From positions 162,562,875-162,626,874 of the forward strand of contig CP136062.1 in the NCBI GenBank assembly GCA_032622095.1: a stretch of DNA of 64,000 nucleotides, written 5' to 3'. The notes below the pieces were generated by a model. The model was given only the letters and a program-made list of their open reading frames with translations, was not told the DNA's origin and searched no databases. The DNA is from Siphonodentalium dalli. Lineage: Eukaryota; Mollusca; Scaphopoda; Gadilida; Siphonodentaliidae. Positions 13,190 through 24,418 of the stretch are shown in pieces; the first letter of the stretch is position 1; each line of letters begins with the position of its first letter. Position numbers and translations under genes: made by a program.

Positions 13190-14185
13190 CAGCAGATCGA
13201 GTTTCACAAAATCAGAAAATAAGTCTGGAAGGATTTAACGTCAGAAGATGAAGCTGGACATTAGGCGGCGTCACGAAACTGATTCTCTGGCGGCGAAATT
13301 GCTATGGTTGAAACGGGGGGGGGGGGGGGGGTCATGTAATTGCCTCAAAATGTTCAGCATCATTGTATAGGCGTGTACTAGTATGACACTTAGGGCAGTG
13401 CTTATGGGGTAGTGGCATGGATATAGGCATGATGCTTCTCAGAAATCCATATTATGATCCAACTCTCAGGAATTCGCCTTTTACATCCGATCACATTGCC
13501 ATGTACCAATGCTACTGGTTCCAGATGGAAATGGACAGTTATGTAGCACATGAAAAAAGCTATTCATTTATAGCATTATTATTTACTCATTATACCTGAT
13601 CAGACAGACATAATTAGAGGGAAAAACATGGAAATATCATCATGCCAGAAATTATTGAATCCTATTTAAAGCAACATCCAGTGTTAAATCACTGTTAATT
13701 TTGATACAGTTTCCAAGTGATTACTGAAAATCAGTGGAAATTTGGGAAAATGTTCATATAACTTGTTTACAAGTCAATACTGACATGCATCAATTAGTCT
13801 ACAAAAACAAACTGGACAATTAAATACTGGGTGTAGCTTTATACGAATTCTTATCTCAGACTGAAATTTATGTTTCATTCATTTTTTCATGTGGTTTTTC
13901 TCGATGTCGGAATGAGTTAGAAGAACCAGAAACGGAAATATGGTAACTGTAATACTGGCCATCAAGCTTAAATGGTGTGACACTACATATACAGATTTGG
14001 AAGTAAAAAGGTGGTGGGTTTCCATGAAATTGGAAAAAATATTTTTTCCTTCAAATAGGGGGGGGGGGGTGGTACGTGGGTACCCAAGAGCCGGAAAATA
14101 AAGTTTTTTTCAGCCTACTGTCATGTAACTTTTTTTCGACCCCACCCCCACCCGGTTGAAACAGTATTTTCGCTCCATAAAGTTG

Positions 14186-14320
14186 AGGTCGCTTGAAGTG
14201 TGATATTCCGAGGATTTCGAGAGTCCTATGGTCCGTTATTCCGAGGTTTCGATACCCAGAGTGTACATTTGTCCGAGGGTTTGATAGTCCGATGGTTCAA
14301 CAGTCCGAGGATTCGATATT
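14186..14320 (+). repeat. Degenerate TTCCGAGG / GATAGTCCGA repeats
   Basis: Short imperfect units such as ATTCCGAGGTTTCGATA and GATAGTCCGATGGTTC follow one another about seven times. The style matches the CCGAAG minisatellite that begins at 14946, suggesting related foldback-element arms. Confidence 0.5.
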
Positions 14321-14945
14321 GATTGTTCGCGTTTTGTGTGAATGAAACATCTAGAAACATTTTCGAGGAAAAGTATTAAAAAAACATCGTATTTCGCAAT
14401 TTGGACATTGCTGAATCCGATTAGAGTGCATGTCAACCCGCTAAAAGAAGTAAATTGGTCAATTTCGTGAAATAAATTTGTGAAAATGTTGTCAAATCAT
14501 CAGTTTTATAATGCAATACAAAAACTTGAGGAAATCAACATTGTGTCTCAAAATATGAGACTCAAATGGCTGTAATTTGTGATCACATTTCCCGTAGGTA
14601 CGGGTACCGGTATCATGCGTATACCGACGTTCAAATTTGGAGTCAGTTTCCGAAAAAATAGTAAAATCAAGTGACATACTATGGCATAAACCAATGTAAG
14701 GCTGTTTTTCAACACTGAAGTATTGTGGGAGGAACGTTCAAATAGTTTTAGCCTACACATTAAAACACCTCAAAACCTTCTAGAATGGACCAAAATGTTT
14801 CAAAATGGCATTCTTGGAAATAAGTGAAGACTAATTAGGATTCAAACGACTATAAGTAGATCTTCAAAAATGATTTGTTAATGCCTTTATAATTTGTTCA
14901 ATCTTAAAAGGTAATAAGAAAGACAGGGCATGTGAATGGTGTCAG
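14321..14945. other. No gene seen
   Basis: AT-rich sequence without recognisable coding, RNA or repeat content. Confidence 0.45.
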
Positions 14946-16170
14946 ACCGGTTTTCCGAAGACCTATTACTACGAAGGCCCACAACTCCGATTCTCCGACG
15001 GCCCACAACTCCGAAGACCCGATTCTCCGACGGCCCATAACTCCGAAGATCCGATTCTCCGAAAGCCCATAACTCCGAAGGGCCGATTCTCCGAAGACCT
15101 ATAACTCCGAAGACCTATAACTCCGAAGGGCCGATTCTCCGAAGACCTATAACTCCGAAGGCCCGATTCTCCGACGGCCCATAACTCCGAAGGTCCGATT
15201 CTCCGAAGATTTTGTTTTATCGTGGTATTATCGTTTACTAAATAGTGTACAGTCCAGTGGCGAAGCCAAGGGGTCCCAAAATTTCCACTGCCCCCATTAA
15301 ACCTCTACTTACTATTTCAGACAATATGGGCCCCTACCAAAACATGTCCAATGTCATGTAAACGCCCGGAAATCGTTCATGGGGCATCAAAATATTCAAA
15401 CTTTTCCTACTGCCCCCACCTAAATGGGAATCCTGGCCCGCCACTGACTATACACCAGATACTATAACGTTACGTTGGCCCATGAGATGCCAGAGTAAAA
15501 TGTACATGGGTGAACTGGGAAGAACTTGTCGCCCCTGTGCATGTTAGGCTACTCTGACATTCTTGCAGCGTTTCGTTATAATATACCCGGTGCACACCAG
15601 TGGCGGAGCCAGGGTTCCCATTTAGGGGTGCACATTAATTAGCATATGTGGGGGATATGTGGGGGATATATCACGCATATGATATGCCGAAAGCATATCA
15701 CGAAGGCCTGATTTGTGGAGCGCATACATGGGAGGGGTCGCCCCCAATCGTTGGTCAGGGGGCTCCCCTGGGCAGGAACACTGTGAATATTTGAATGCCT
15801 AGGAGGGATTTCCTGACGTTTACATGACATTTGACATGTTTTTTGGGGGCGGTATTCCCTAGGGCACCATTGACCCCGCCAATGGACTGTACACTATTTA
15901 ATAAGCGATAAAACATGATCTTCGGAGAATCGGACCTTCGGAGAATCGGACCTTCGGAGAATCGGCCCTTCGGAGTTATAGACCTTCGGAGTTATGGGCG
16001 TTCGGAGTTATAGGCCTTCGGAGTTATGGGCTTTCGGAGTTATGGGTCTTCGGAGTTATGGGATTTCGGTGAATCGGGACTTCGGAGTTATGGGCTTTCG
16101 GAGAATCGGGGCGTCGGAGAATCTGAACTTCGGAGAATCGGACCTTCGGAGTTATGGGTCTTCGGAAAAA
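14946..16170. mobile_element. Foldback element with arms made of CCGAAG / TTCGGAG minisatellites
   Basis: The left arm (about 14950-15215) is a tandem of ATAACTCCGAAGGCCCGATT-type units. The right arm (about 15920-16165) is the reverse-complement tandem, GTTATGGGCCTTCGG and AGAATCGGACCTTCGG. The flanks just inside are also inverted: TTTTATCGTGGTATTATCG at ~15210 against its complement at ~15905, both followed by TTTACTAAATAGTGTACAGT-like sequence. The core (15255-15885) holds a second inverted pair around AGTGGCGRAGCCA. Overlapping frames on the right arm are repeat readings. Confidence 0.75.
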
Positions 16171-18619
16171 CGCTACGTAACCATGTGAATATTCATTTAT
16201 TGACTTACATGACCTGAAATATTGGACTTCGTCATCCGAGTTCTGTGTCAGACAAGTCTATGCATACAGTGGAATACACATTTTGTTTGAGAATAACTGT
16301 TTCTTCTTTATCATAGATGCACAAATTAATCATTTGTTTGTATATAATCTGGTGAGGAAATTATTAAAACACTGGAAAAGCCCTTCGTTTAGGTTTAGTT
16401 TATTTTGTTAAATAATTGACCATAAAATACGGAATTTGGCTCATTCGGAGAAATTGAGGCTCCGAAATCAGATAAACTCTAGTTTTTGAAAGTACAAAAC
16501 TCGAAAAATACTTAACGAAATTGGCATGGTTGTCAGTTCTGGAATCAGGAAAGTAGACTTATAGACATGACAAGCGTAGGACGTGTGAGTTTGAATTTTG
16601 TATATATTATTATCCCGGTAAATCCATAAATTGATAATTTGACCAAATGTCCCTAAATTTATTTCACGAGTTTGATCGGTACTATTTTCACACAAACTGA
16701 CTACGAAAATGTGTTTGGGTTGTAGGAAAAATTTACCACTACTAACAGCTATTCGCATTTCTTATCAGTACCGTATATATAGTATATATATAATATAATA
16801 TATATTATGCGAAAGGTACCCATATCCCGTAACTTCGATCACATAACACATACTAACTTATAACTATCACTATCAAATTCGTCTCCATGTATTCGTATTT
16901 CGTAGAGTAATTTGGCGAAACCTAACTCCCAATTAATACTAACAATCATAGGCCTATATATACAATTGTGACGCTAGCATACGAATCAAACATATAAGTT
17001 GATGAATTTTCTTCAACTCAAGTCAGGGGGGGGGGGCGTAAAAAAGTTGGGAGACATGGGGGGGGGGGTTTACATTGCCATTTTTTTTACACCCACCCAC
17101 CCTTTCTTGCATTTTTTTTCATAAAATTATAGACACCCACCCCAAAACCCGAAAGCTTTGTTGGTCCCCTCTGTAAAAACGACCAACCGCTCAATATTGG
17201 TCCCTTCTTTGAAAGACCAAATTAAATGTTACTTCCGGTTTTCAAACATGTGCTAGACAAATATTTTCTTAGCTGATAATTATGCGATAATCTCAACTAA
17301 ATTGAACTCTAAGCAATCAACAAAGGTAGAATATGATGTGATTATATTGGTAAATTTATAACCCAGACTAGTCATCTGTGTGAGTAGATGAACAATATGT
17401 TGAATCAGGGCCCTGGAATGACAACAAAAAATAACTAGGGCCAGTGTCAGGGCCTATAATAGAATTAATAAATTACACAAAATTAAATATATCTTTTTTT
17501 TTTCAGACATCAACCAGCATCAACTAGTAGGCCTAGAGCCTATAGTAATACAAAAAAGGAAAATGTGCATATGAACCAGTGTACGAATTAGCTTTTATGT
17601 ATGCCTGCATGACCACCGACCCGACCTCGCATTACGACTTAGGACTATGCCTAAAATAATGTTTAACCTTTTGAGTTTGAACGCGGATGGTCAATTTAGT
17701 GCCAAATCCATAATATACACGGATGTGCACTTTTAGTGACATGAAACCGTGGAGACAAGGTCACAGTAAGCGTAACGTCATTGTGTTGGTGTAGGGAAGA
17801 TAAATCCAATTTGGTCTTCTGTTTACAGTATACCGGCTGTACTCTTGATTTACTATTTTATGTCTACCTGTGTCTACTATATATTATTAACTATACATTA
17901 TTCTGACAATTATGAGAATAATAAATTTTAGTATACAAACACTGATACATATACGTATTTCATACATTACACTCAACTATCTGTATGAGTAAAGAGACTG
18001 GCATGAAGTATAAGAATTATTGTAATATTCTATCATGAGTTGTTAGCTGATATTGTCAGACTGCATTAAGTTCACCCTACCCTAGAGCTATCTGAAGTAT
18101 TTTTTTTATTGAACTACACCGTGAACTAGACAATTTTCAATATAAAAACTGCCAAGCAAGCTGAAACAGACACAATTGATGCGCGCAAAAAAAATCAATG
18201 AAAATTTTGGGACGCACCCCCACAATATTCACTATTTTTCCATTTTATATCAACTTATGGGGGTAATTATAACAATATTGAATGTATTAGTGCTTCTCAT
18301 ATTGCTACAAGCCACAACATATAAACAAATGTTTAAAACAGTTGAAAATATGTCAATGAAAAAAAAATGCAAAAAATGTTGTCAAAAACTGTTTCCGGCC
18401 TCAAGTACCCACCCACCCCCCACCTAACGTCTCGTAAAAAAAATTCGGCCCCGCCCCCTGCTCAAGTAACTTAAAATTTCACCTTCTCGTCGTCTCATTG
18501 AAAAGGTATATTAGTGGAGCCCACAATAACAGAAGAATCTTTCACTTCCGGATTAAAGCACCAAACTTCTAACATATATTGTCCACAATATCCCTGATCA
18601 TATTCCAGCTGGTTCCAGT
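16171..18619. other. No gene seen; AT-rich with G/C homopolymers
   Basis: This stretch has a near-palindromic TATATA block at about 16765-16800, G runs near 17026-17035 and 17060-17068, and matching C-rich tracts near 17090-17150 and 18410-18455. The G-rich and C-rich ends could be arms of one more foldback element, but identity is weak. I see no coding content. Confidence 0.45.
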
Positions 18620-19560
18620 TAAGTGGAACCCGTTAAATTCAAGATGGCGCCCAGCATGGCCGCCGTTTTTTAGACAGGTCACTAAGTCAGTTTGATGCAA
18701 CTTATAGTGAGACAATCTTGTCATATGTACACAAATGTATACAGTTTTGTAAAGATAAGATAAAAAGCCACCATTATAGGGTCAAATTGGAACTCACCGT
18801 CCAAGATGGCCGCCAAAATGGTGGCGGGAAGTGGAAAATTTGAATTTATTCTCTAATATCTTTATGCTGTTTGGTACTGGTTGAGAATTGTGCATTTATT
18901 TTGCATTGTTCATGTTAACTGATCATTGGAGTGGAGCAATGAAATGTGTCATTCATGGAGTCAGAAACCCTTCTGATCCTTAAAAAAATTGATTTTACTG
19001 AATGCAGTATAAAATTTTGCCAAAAATCACCATTGTGATTTCTAGTCATATTTCATCAAGAATGGGCAGAACTTTGCAATTTTAGTGAGGCATTCCATTT
19101 ATTATGCATATTGCAACTGATTAGTACCAAAATTGTCACTTTGGCTCAAAATGGCTGCAAAAATGGCAGCCGAAAGTAGAAAATTTGATTGTTTTGGTCT
19201 AATTTCTTTAAGATCAGTTTATGCTGTTTGGTACTGTTTGAGAATTGTGACTTCATTTTGTATTGTTCATGTTAACTGACCATTGGAGCAATGACATATG
19301 TCATTCATGGAGTCAGACACCCTTCTGCTCCTTCAAAATTTTCATTTTACTGAAAGCGGTATAAAATGTTTAGTCATATTTTATCAAGGAATGGGCAGAA
19401 CTGTGCAATTTTAGTGAAGCATTCCATTCCTTATGGATGTGCCAACACATTAGTACCAAAATTGTCACTTTTATTTAAAATGGCTGCAACAATGGCGGCC
19501 AAAATGTGGAAAATGGCAATATTCCCCCGTGCTGTGTGCATACAAGTTGTGGTTGATTAC
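18620..19560 (+). repeat. Diverged tandem repeat (~370-400 bp unit) with ATGGCSGCC motifs
   Basis: The order ATGGCCGCC / AAAATTTGA / TTTATGCTGTTTGGTACTG / GTTCATGTTAACTGA / GTCATTCATGGAGTCAGA / AATGGGCAGAACT recurs from about 18780 and again from about 19140. Each period begins with clustered AAGATGGCC or AAAATGGCT motifs. A related copy in the other direction lies at about 57050-57840. Confidence 0.65.
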
Positions 19561-19669
19561 CAAAATTTACTATTCTGTCTGATACACCTAACAAGTTGAT
19601 TTTTCAAATATATCCAAAGCATTATTGTCCTCCGACAAAATAATTTTCCGTCCGTTTGTCCGTCCGTCA

Positions 19670-20212
19670 CACTTTTGGGTACCTCCATGGTGTAATCATC
19701 TCCTCCTACAAATTTCATCCCAGATATTTGAAACTTCAGAATATTGTTGGGAATGTTGCCCATATATTGCCATGTATATAGATGACGGAACAAATATTTT
19801 TTGACGGAGTTATTAACCCTTTTCGACTGAGAACATTTCAACATTTGTTATAATTTTAAGTACGAGGATACCTCCATGGTGTAATTAACTCCTACAGTTT
19901 TCATCCTAGAGAATTGAAACTTCAGAATATTGTCCCCATATATTGAAGATGTGCAACATATATATAGATGACGGAAATATTATTTCTTGACAAGGTTATT
20001 AACCCTTTTCGACTTGGAAAATTTCAACATTTTTTATAATTTTCTGTATGAGGGTACCTTCATGTTGTAATCAACTTCTCCTACAGTTTTGATCGCAGAT
20101 ATTTGAAACTTCAGAGTATTATTACACACATATTGGAGATGTGCAACATGTATATAGATGACAGAGTTATTAAACATTTTCTACTTGGAAAATTTCAACA
20201 TTTAAAAAAATT
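19670..20212 (+). repeat. Tandem repeat, three units of ~180 bp
   Basis: Three copies begin with GGTACCTCCATGGTGTAATC or close variants near 19680, 19865 and 20055. Each continues through TTTGAAACTTCAGAATATT, a CATATATTG block and TTATTAACCCTTTTCGACT. Divergence is moderate. Confidence 0.75.
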
Positions 20213-20764
20213 TGCCGCTTAGATATATATAAATATAAATATATATTTATATATCCGGCACCCCAACTGACCACTCTATAGATTTCATATATATATTCAT
20301 ATAATTAACTGAAAAATGGATGCGGGGCTATTGCTAAACTATCTAGATAGTGCATTAGATAGCACAATTACACGCTGATATATTTAGTAGAATGGTGCAA
20401 CCTGTTTCCAATTGAAAATGGTGTATAATAAATTATGTTGGTGGCCATGAATGGCAAAAGATTGTCAAATTTGAGGGATATTTGTCTTGTTGAGAAAACG
20501 GTACCCCAACTGCCGCTTAGATATATATAAATATATATATATCCGGTACCCCAACTGACCACTATATAGATTGCAGTTTTTGCATTTGGGGTACCATATC
20601 TGTATATATATGAAGGAGTGTGTGCTTTCGTTTTATTCCTGTATTACAAGTTCCTTGGGGTCTAGTAGACATGATACATTCATGTCGGGGTCATCATCCT
20701 CAAACAATTCTAAAGAGAGGCTCCTTTAGAAATCGGTACCCCAACTACCAAATATATATATTAT
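20213..20764 (+). repeat. GGTACC satellite, left-edge units (diverged, one with an internal deletion)
   Basis: This is the start of the ~819-bp satellite. The first unit lacks its middle part, passing from GGTCAAATTTGAG-like sequence straight to GGGATATTTGTCTTGTTGAG near 20475. The second unit is cut at 20764 by Helitron array 1. Edge-specific variants (GATACATTCATG, CAAACAATTC, AAATCGGTACCCCAACT) differ from the array core. Confidence 0.85.
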
Positions 20765-21878
20765 TCTACTATATATTTTGAGAACTCCGTATATGCATAT
20801 ATGTGTGTGGGTACTTAATAGAATCGAAAACGGCTGCGCGGATCGAGCTCAAATATCGTATATAAGCGTAAAAACACACGGGGATCGTCGGCGTCGCATT
20901 TTAGACAAGCTCAGAGCACCCGTTCTCCACTCTCAGTCACAAAAAAACGGCACTGCGGTGGTTAATCAAGTGATAATTTAATGAGCGTTTGTATATGACG
21001 CGTCGCTATAAAAGAGCGTTTGTTTACAATTCAACGCAATGTTATCGCTCGAAATTTAGCATCGAAAAAATTTATTATGCTGAGAGATATCGGGAACAAT
21101 ACTTTTGAGTGCTTTCCTATGCGGAGAGATTTATTGGAAGTCATAATACTTTTGCAATTGGATCAGACGCAGTTCATTTACAATTCTTTGTGAATAGCAA
21201 GACTGCCATTCGTTCGAGTTGCTTTAGATCAAACAATATTCTCTGTCGCACTCATATTTCGTCATTTACGAATCCACTGTAATCGACATATTTTTAGAAC
21301 GCAACACATGATACCAAACAAAATTAGTCGCGTTGGTGATGGGGTTCACGACGGGATTAATTGACTGTCCGCTCTTTGCGGGGACTATTGACCATCTCGT
21401 AAAAGGGTGGACAACCTCTGTCAGGGGCTGCTCAATGGCCACGGGCAGGTTAAAAAAAAATCATACCTCTTTTAGGGACGGTATCATAATTTCTCTTGAT
21501 TAAAAAGTCTGTCGTTCCTAGGAACGGGGAAGTTTTTCATCGTCTGGGTCTGGGCGTGTATAGACATGAGCGTGTTGTGTGATTCTTACGTACTTGGGGC
21601 TTCCTAAGAACGCGGATCGGGTAAGTTTTTCCGCCCTAGGTGATCTTCACCTTGAAACGGGTACCCACAAATGATATATATTGATTGATCTCAAACTTGC
21701 TACCTACGGGAAGTGTCATGGACTGGTTAAATTGTGACCCCGACCTGACATTGACCTTGAAAATGATCAATTCAAGGTCAAATCGGGTAAAAAAAACCAC
21801 AATTAAATCAAAATATTAAAAAAATTAAAAATTGTCATGTTTCTGACGAACGCCGCCAGTGGCGGGCTAACATGCTAG
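20765..21878 (+). mobile_element. Non-autonomous Helitron, family C (first unit of array 1)
   Basis: The 5' end TCTACTATATATTTTGAGAA is related to the 5' ends of families A and B. The 3' end has a hairpin CCGCC-AGT-GGCGG (21853-21865), nine more bases and CTAG at 21875-21878. The next element starts at the very next base. The interior is unlike families A and B except near 21735-21785, where TGACCCCGACCTGACATTGA and CAAGGTCAAATCGGG match family B. No Rep/helicase frame exists. The base before the 5' end is T rather than A, so the start may be off by a base or two. Confidence 0.7.
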
Positions 21879-22497
21879 TCTCATATATATTTTGAAGACC
21901 TCTGTCTGTCTGTATGTTTGTCTGTCATTAATACAAATCTACGATTCTCGACAGACCGGGACGAAACTTGGTACGTGTGTGTAGTTTGACCAGGCGGTGG
22001 ACGTTGTCGTATTGGCGAGCCCGTGCGGCGCCCACTTCGCGCATGCGCAGACGAGATCTCGGAAACGGGTGGAGCTATCGACTTGAAATTTGCTATCTGA
22101 ATGTATCTTGCTCCGGATACGAATTTTATCGGGTCGCCGAGCCCGTGCGACGCCAGCTTCGCGCATGCGCAGACGAGATCTCGGAAACGGGTGGAGCTAT
22201 CAATTTGAAATTTGGTATGTGAATGTATCTTGCCCCGGATACGAATTTTATCGGGTCGCCGAGCCCGTGTGACGCCAGCTTCGCGCATGCGCAGATGAGA
22301 TCTCGGAAACGGGTGGAGCTATCGACTTGAAATTTGCTATGTGAATTTATCTTGCCCCGGATACGAATTTTATCGGGTCGCCGAGCCCGTGCGACGCCAG
22401 CATCGCGCATGCGCAGACCAGATCTCGGAAACGGGTAGAGCTATCGACTTGAAATTTGGTTTTTGAATAGCCCGGACAACGTCGGGCTCATCGGCTA
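21879..22497 (+). mobile_element. Non-autonomous Helitron, family A unit A1
   Basis: It starts TCTCATATATATTTTGAAGA directly after the CTAG of family C. It carries a (TGTC)n stretch, then about four copies of a ~118-bp module containing GAGATCTCGGAAACGGGTGG and CGCGCATGCGCA. It ends with the hairpin AGCCCG-8 nt-CGGGCT and CATCGGCTA; the final G is missing and the next unit's TC follows at once. Confidence 0.8.
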
Positions 22498-23025
22498 TCT
22501 CATATATATTTTTGAAGACCTCTGTTTGTCTGTCTGTCTGTATGTATGTCATTTATACAAATCTACGATTCTCGACCGATCGGGACGAAACTTGGTACGT
22601 GTGTGTAGTTTGACCAGGCGGTGGACGTTGTCGTATTGGCGAGCCCGTGTTGCGACCGCTTCGCGCATGCGCAGACGAGATCTCGGAAACGGGTGGAGCT
22701 ATCGACTTGAAATTTGGTAAGTGAATGTATCTTGCCCCGGATACGAATTTTATCGGGTCGCCGAGCCCGTGCGACGCCAGTTCGCGCATGCGCAGACCAG
22801 ATCTCGCTCGCGCATGCGCAGACGAGATCTCGGAAACGGGTGGAGCTGTCGACTTGAAATTTGCTATGTGAATGTATCTTGCCCCGGATACGAATTTTAT
22901 CGGGTCGCCGAGCCCGTGCGACGCCATCTTCGCACATGCGCAGACCATATCTCGGAAACGGGTGGAGCTATCAACTTGAAATTTGGTTTTTGAATAGCCC
23001 GGACAACGTCGGGCTCATCGGCTAG
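22498..23025 (+). mobile_element. Non-autonomous Helitron, family A unit A2
   Basis: It has the same ends as A1 and a perfect CTAG at 23022-23025. It holds three ~118-bp modules, with an extra partial module inserted near 22795-22815 where CTCGCGCATGCGCAGACGAG is repeated. Confidence 0.8.
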
Positions 23026-23780
23026 TCTCATGTATATTTTGAAGACCTCTGTCTGTCTGTTTGTCTGTCTGTCATTTATACAAATCTACGATTCTCGACC
23101 GATCGGGACGAAACTTGGTACGTGTTTGTAGTTTGACCAGGCGGTCGTCGTTGTCGTATTGGCGAGCCCGTGTGGCGCCCGCTTCGCGCATGCGCAGACG
23201 AGATCTCGGAAACGGGTGGAGCTATCGACTTGAAATATGCTATGTGAATGTATCTTGCCCCGGATACGGATTTTATCGGGTCGCCGAGCCAGTGCGGCGT
23301 CCGTTTCGCGCATGCGCAGACGAGATCTCGGAAACGGGTGGAGCTATCGACTTGAGATTTGGTTTTTGAATAGCCCGGACAACGTCGGGCTGGGTAGAGC
23401 TATCGACTTGAAATTTGGTTTTTGAATAGCCCGGACAACGTCGGGCACATCAGCTATACGAGATCTCGGAAACGGGTGGAGCTATCGACTTGAAATTTGC
23501 TATGTGAATGTATCTTGCCCCGGATACGAATTTTATCGGGTCGCCGAGGCCGTGCGACGCCAGCTTCGCGCATGCGCAGACGAGATCTCGAAAACGGGTG
23601 GAGCTATCGACTTGAAATTTGCTATGTGAATGTATCTTGCCCCGGATACGATTTGTATCGGGTCAGCCCGTGCGACGCAAGCTTCGCGCATGCGCAGACC
23701 AGATCTCGGAAACGGGTTGGAGCTATCGACTTGAAATATGGTTTTTGAATAGCCCGGACAACGTCGGGCTCATCGGCTAG
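23026..23780 (+). mobile_element. Non-autonomous Helitron, family A unit A3 (composite)
   Basis: It starts TCTCATGTATATTTTGAAGA and ends with CTAG at 23777-23780. Two additional copies of the 3' hairpin region (near 23370-23390 and 23428-23446) lie inside it. The internal ones lack a good CTAG and are followed by module sequence. The unit therefore looks like a fusion of several truncated copies. Confidence 0.75.
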
Positions 23781-24418
23781 TCTATTATATAATTTGGGAA
23801 ATCTGTGTGTCTGTCTGTCTGTCTGTCTGTGTGTTCGCGATGAACTCGAAAACGGCCGAGCTCATTTCGATGAAACTTGGTATGTGGGGGTACTTCCGGT
23901 CGTGGAGTGGCATGGGCCTGGTAATTCGCCCGTGCGACGTGACCTTGACCTTGAAATCGGGTCATTTCATGGTCGAACGCCCGAGTATTACGGGATTTCG
24001 ATGAAAATTAGTGTCTGGGGATACTTTCGTATGTGGAGTGTCGTAAGCCTGTTCGTTTGCCCGTGCGACGTGAACTTGACCTTCAAATCGGGTCAATTCA
24101 AGGTCAAATCGCGAATTTTTATGGGTATTTCGACGAAATTTGATACGTGGGGTTACTGAGTGTTTTGGACGGGTCGTGTCATGACACCGACCTGACCTTG
24201 AGCTTCAAAATGATCAATTCGAGGTCAAATCGGGTAAAACCGGGTGGATTTCGACGGGTACTTTTGTCGGGTACTTTTGTCCGGGCAGTGTTTTTGACGG
24301 GTCAAATCGTGACCCCACCTCACCTTGCCCTTCAAAATGGACAATTCAAGGTGAAATCGCGCAATTCGCCGAAAAGCAGAGGGGAAACAGCCCGGACGAT
24401 GTCGGGTCCACCTGCTAG
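23781..24418 (+). mobile_element. Non-autonomous Helitron, family B unit B1 (last unit of array 1)
   Basis: It starts TCTATTATATAATTTGGGAA directly after A3 and ends with the hairpin CCCGGACGATGTCGGG and CTAG (24415-24418), then T. The next bases, TATATATACAGCCGGTACC, are the normal continuation of the satellite unit that was left at 20764, so array 1 is a clean insertion into the unit's AT tract. Confidence 0.85.

Larger units (their letters stand above)
13018..14185. other. No gene seen; contains a short tandem duplication and homopolymers
   Basis: The only structure I can support is a diverged duplication (13092-13146 and 13178-13230) and G runs at 13315-13331 (17 bases) and near 14060. 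The frame at 13417-13599 has no recognisable motif. Confidence 0.5.

Noticed and set aside
16760-16805. TATA-rich palindrome as promoter
   Set aside because: No gene lies next to it, and the stretch is simple-sequence AT.
17012-18475. Foldback element with G-rich left and C-rich right ends
   Set aside because: Similarity between the ends is limited to homopolymer-rich stretches and a few bases (ACTCAAGT, CTTGAG), too weak to claim arms.
22553-22948. Overlapping 120-135-codon frames on both strands in Helitron family A
   Set aside because: They are readings of the ~118-bp module, whose length and composition happen to leave frames open. Different copies give different frames.
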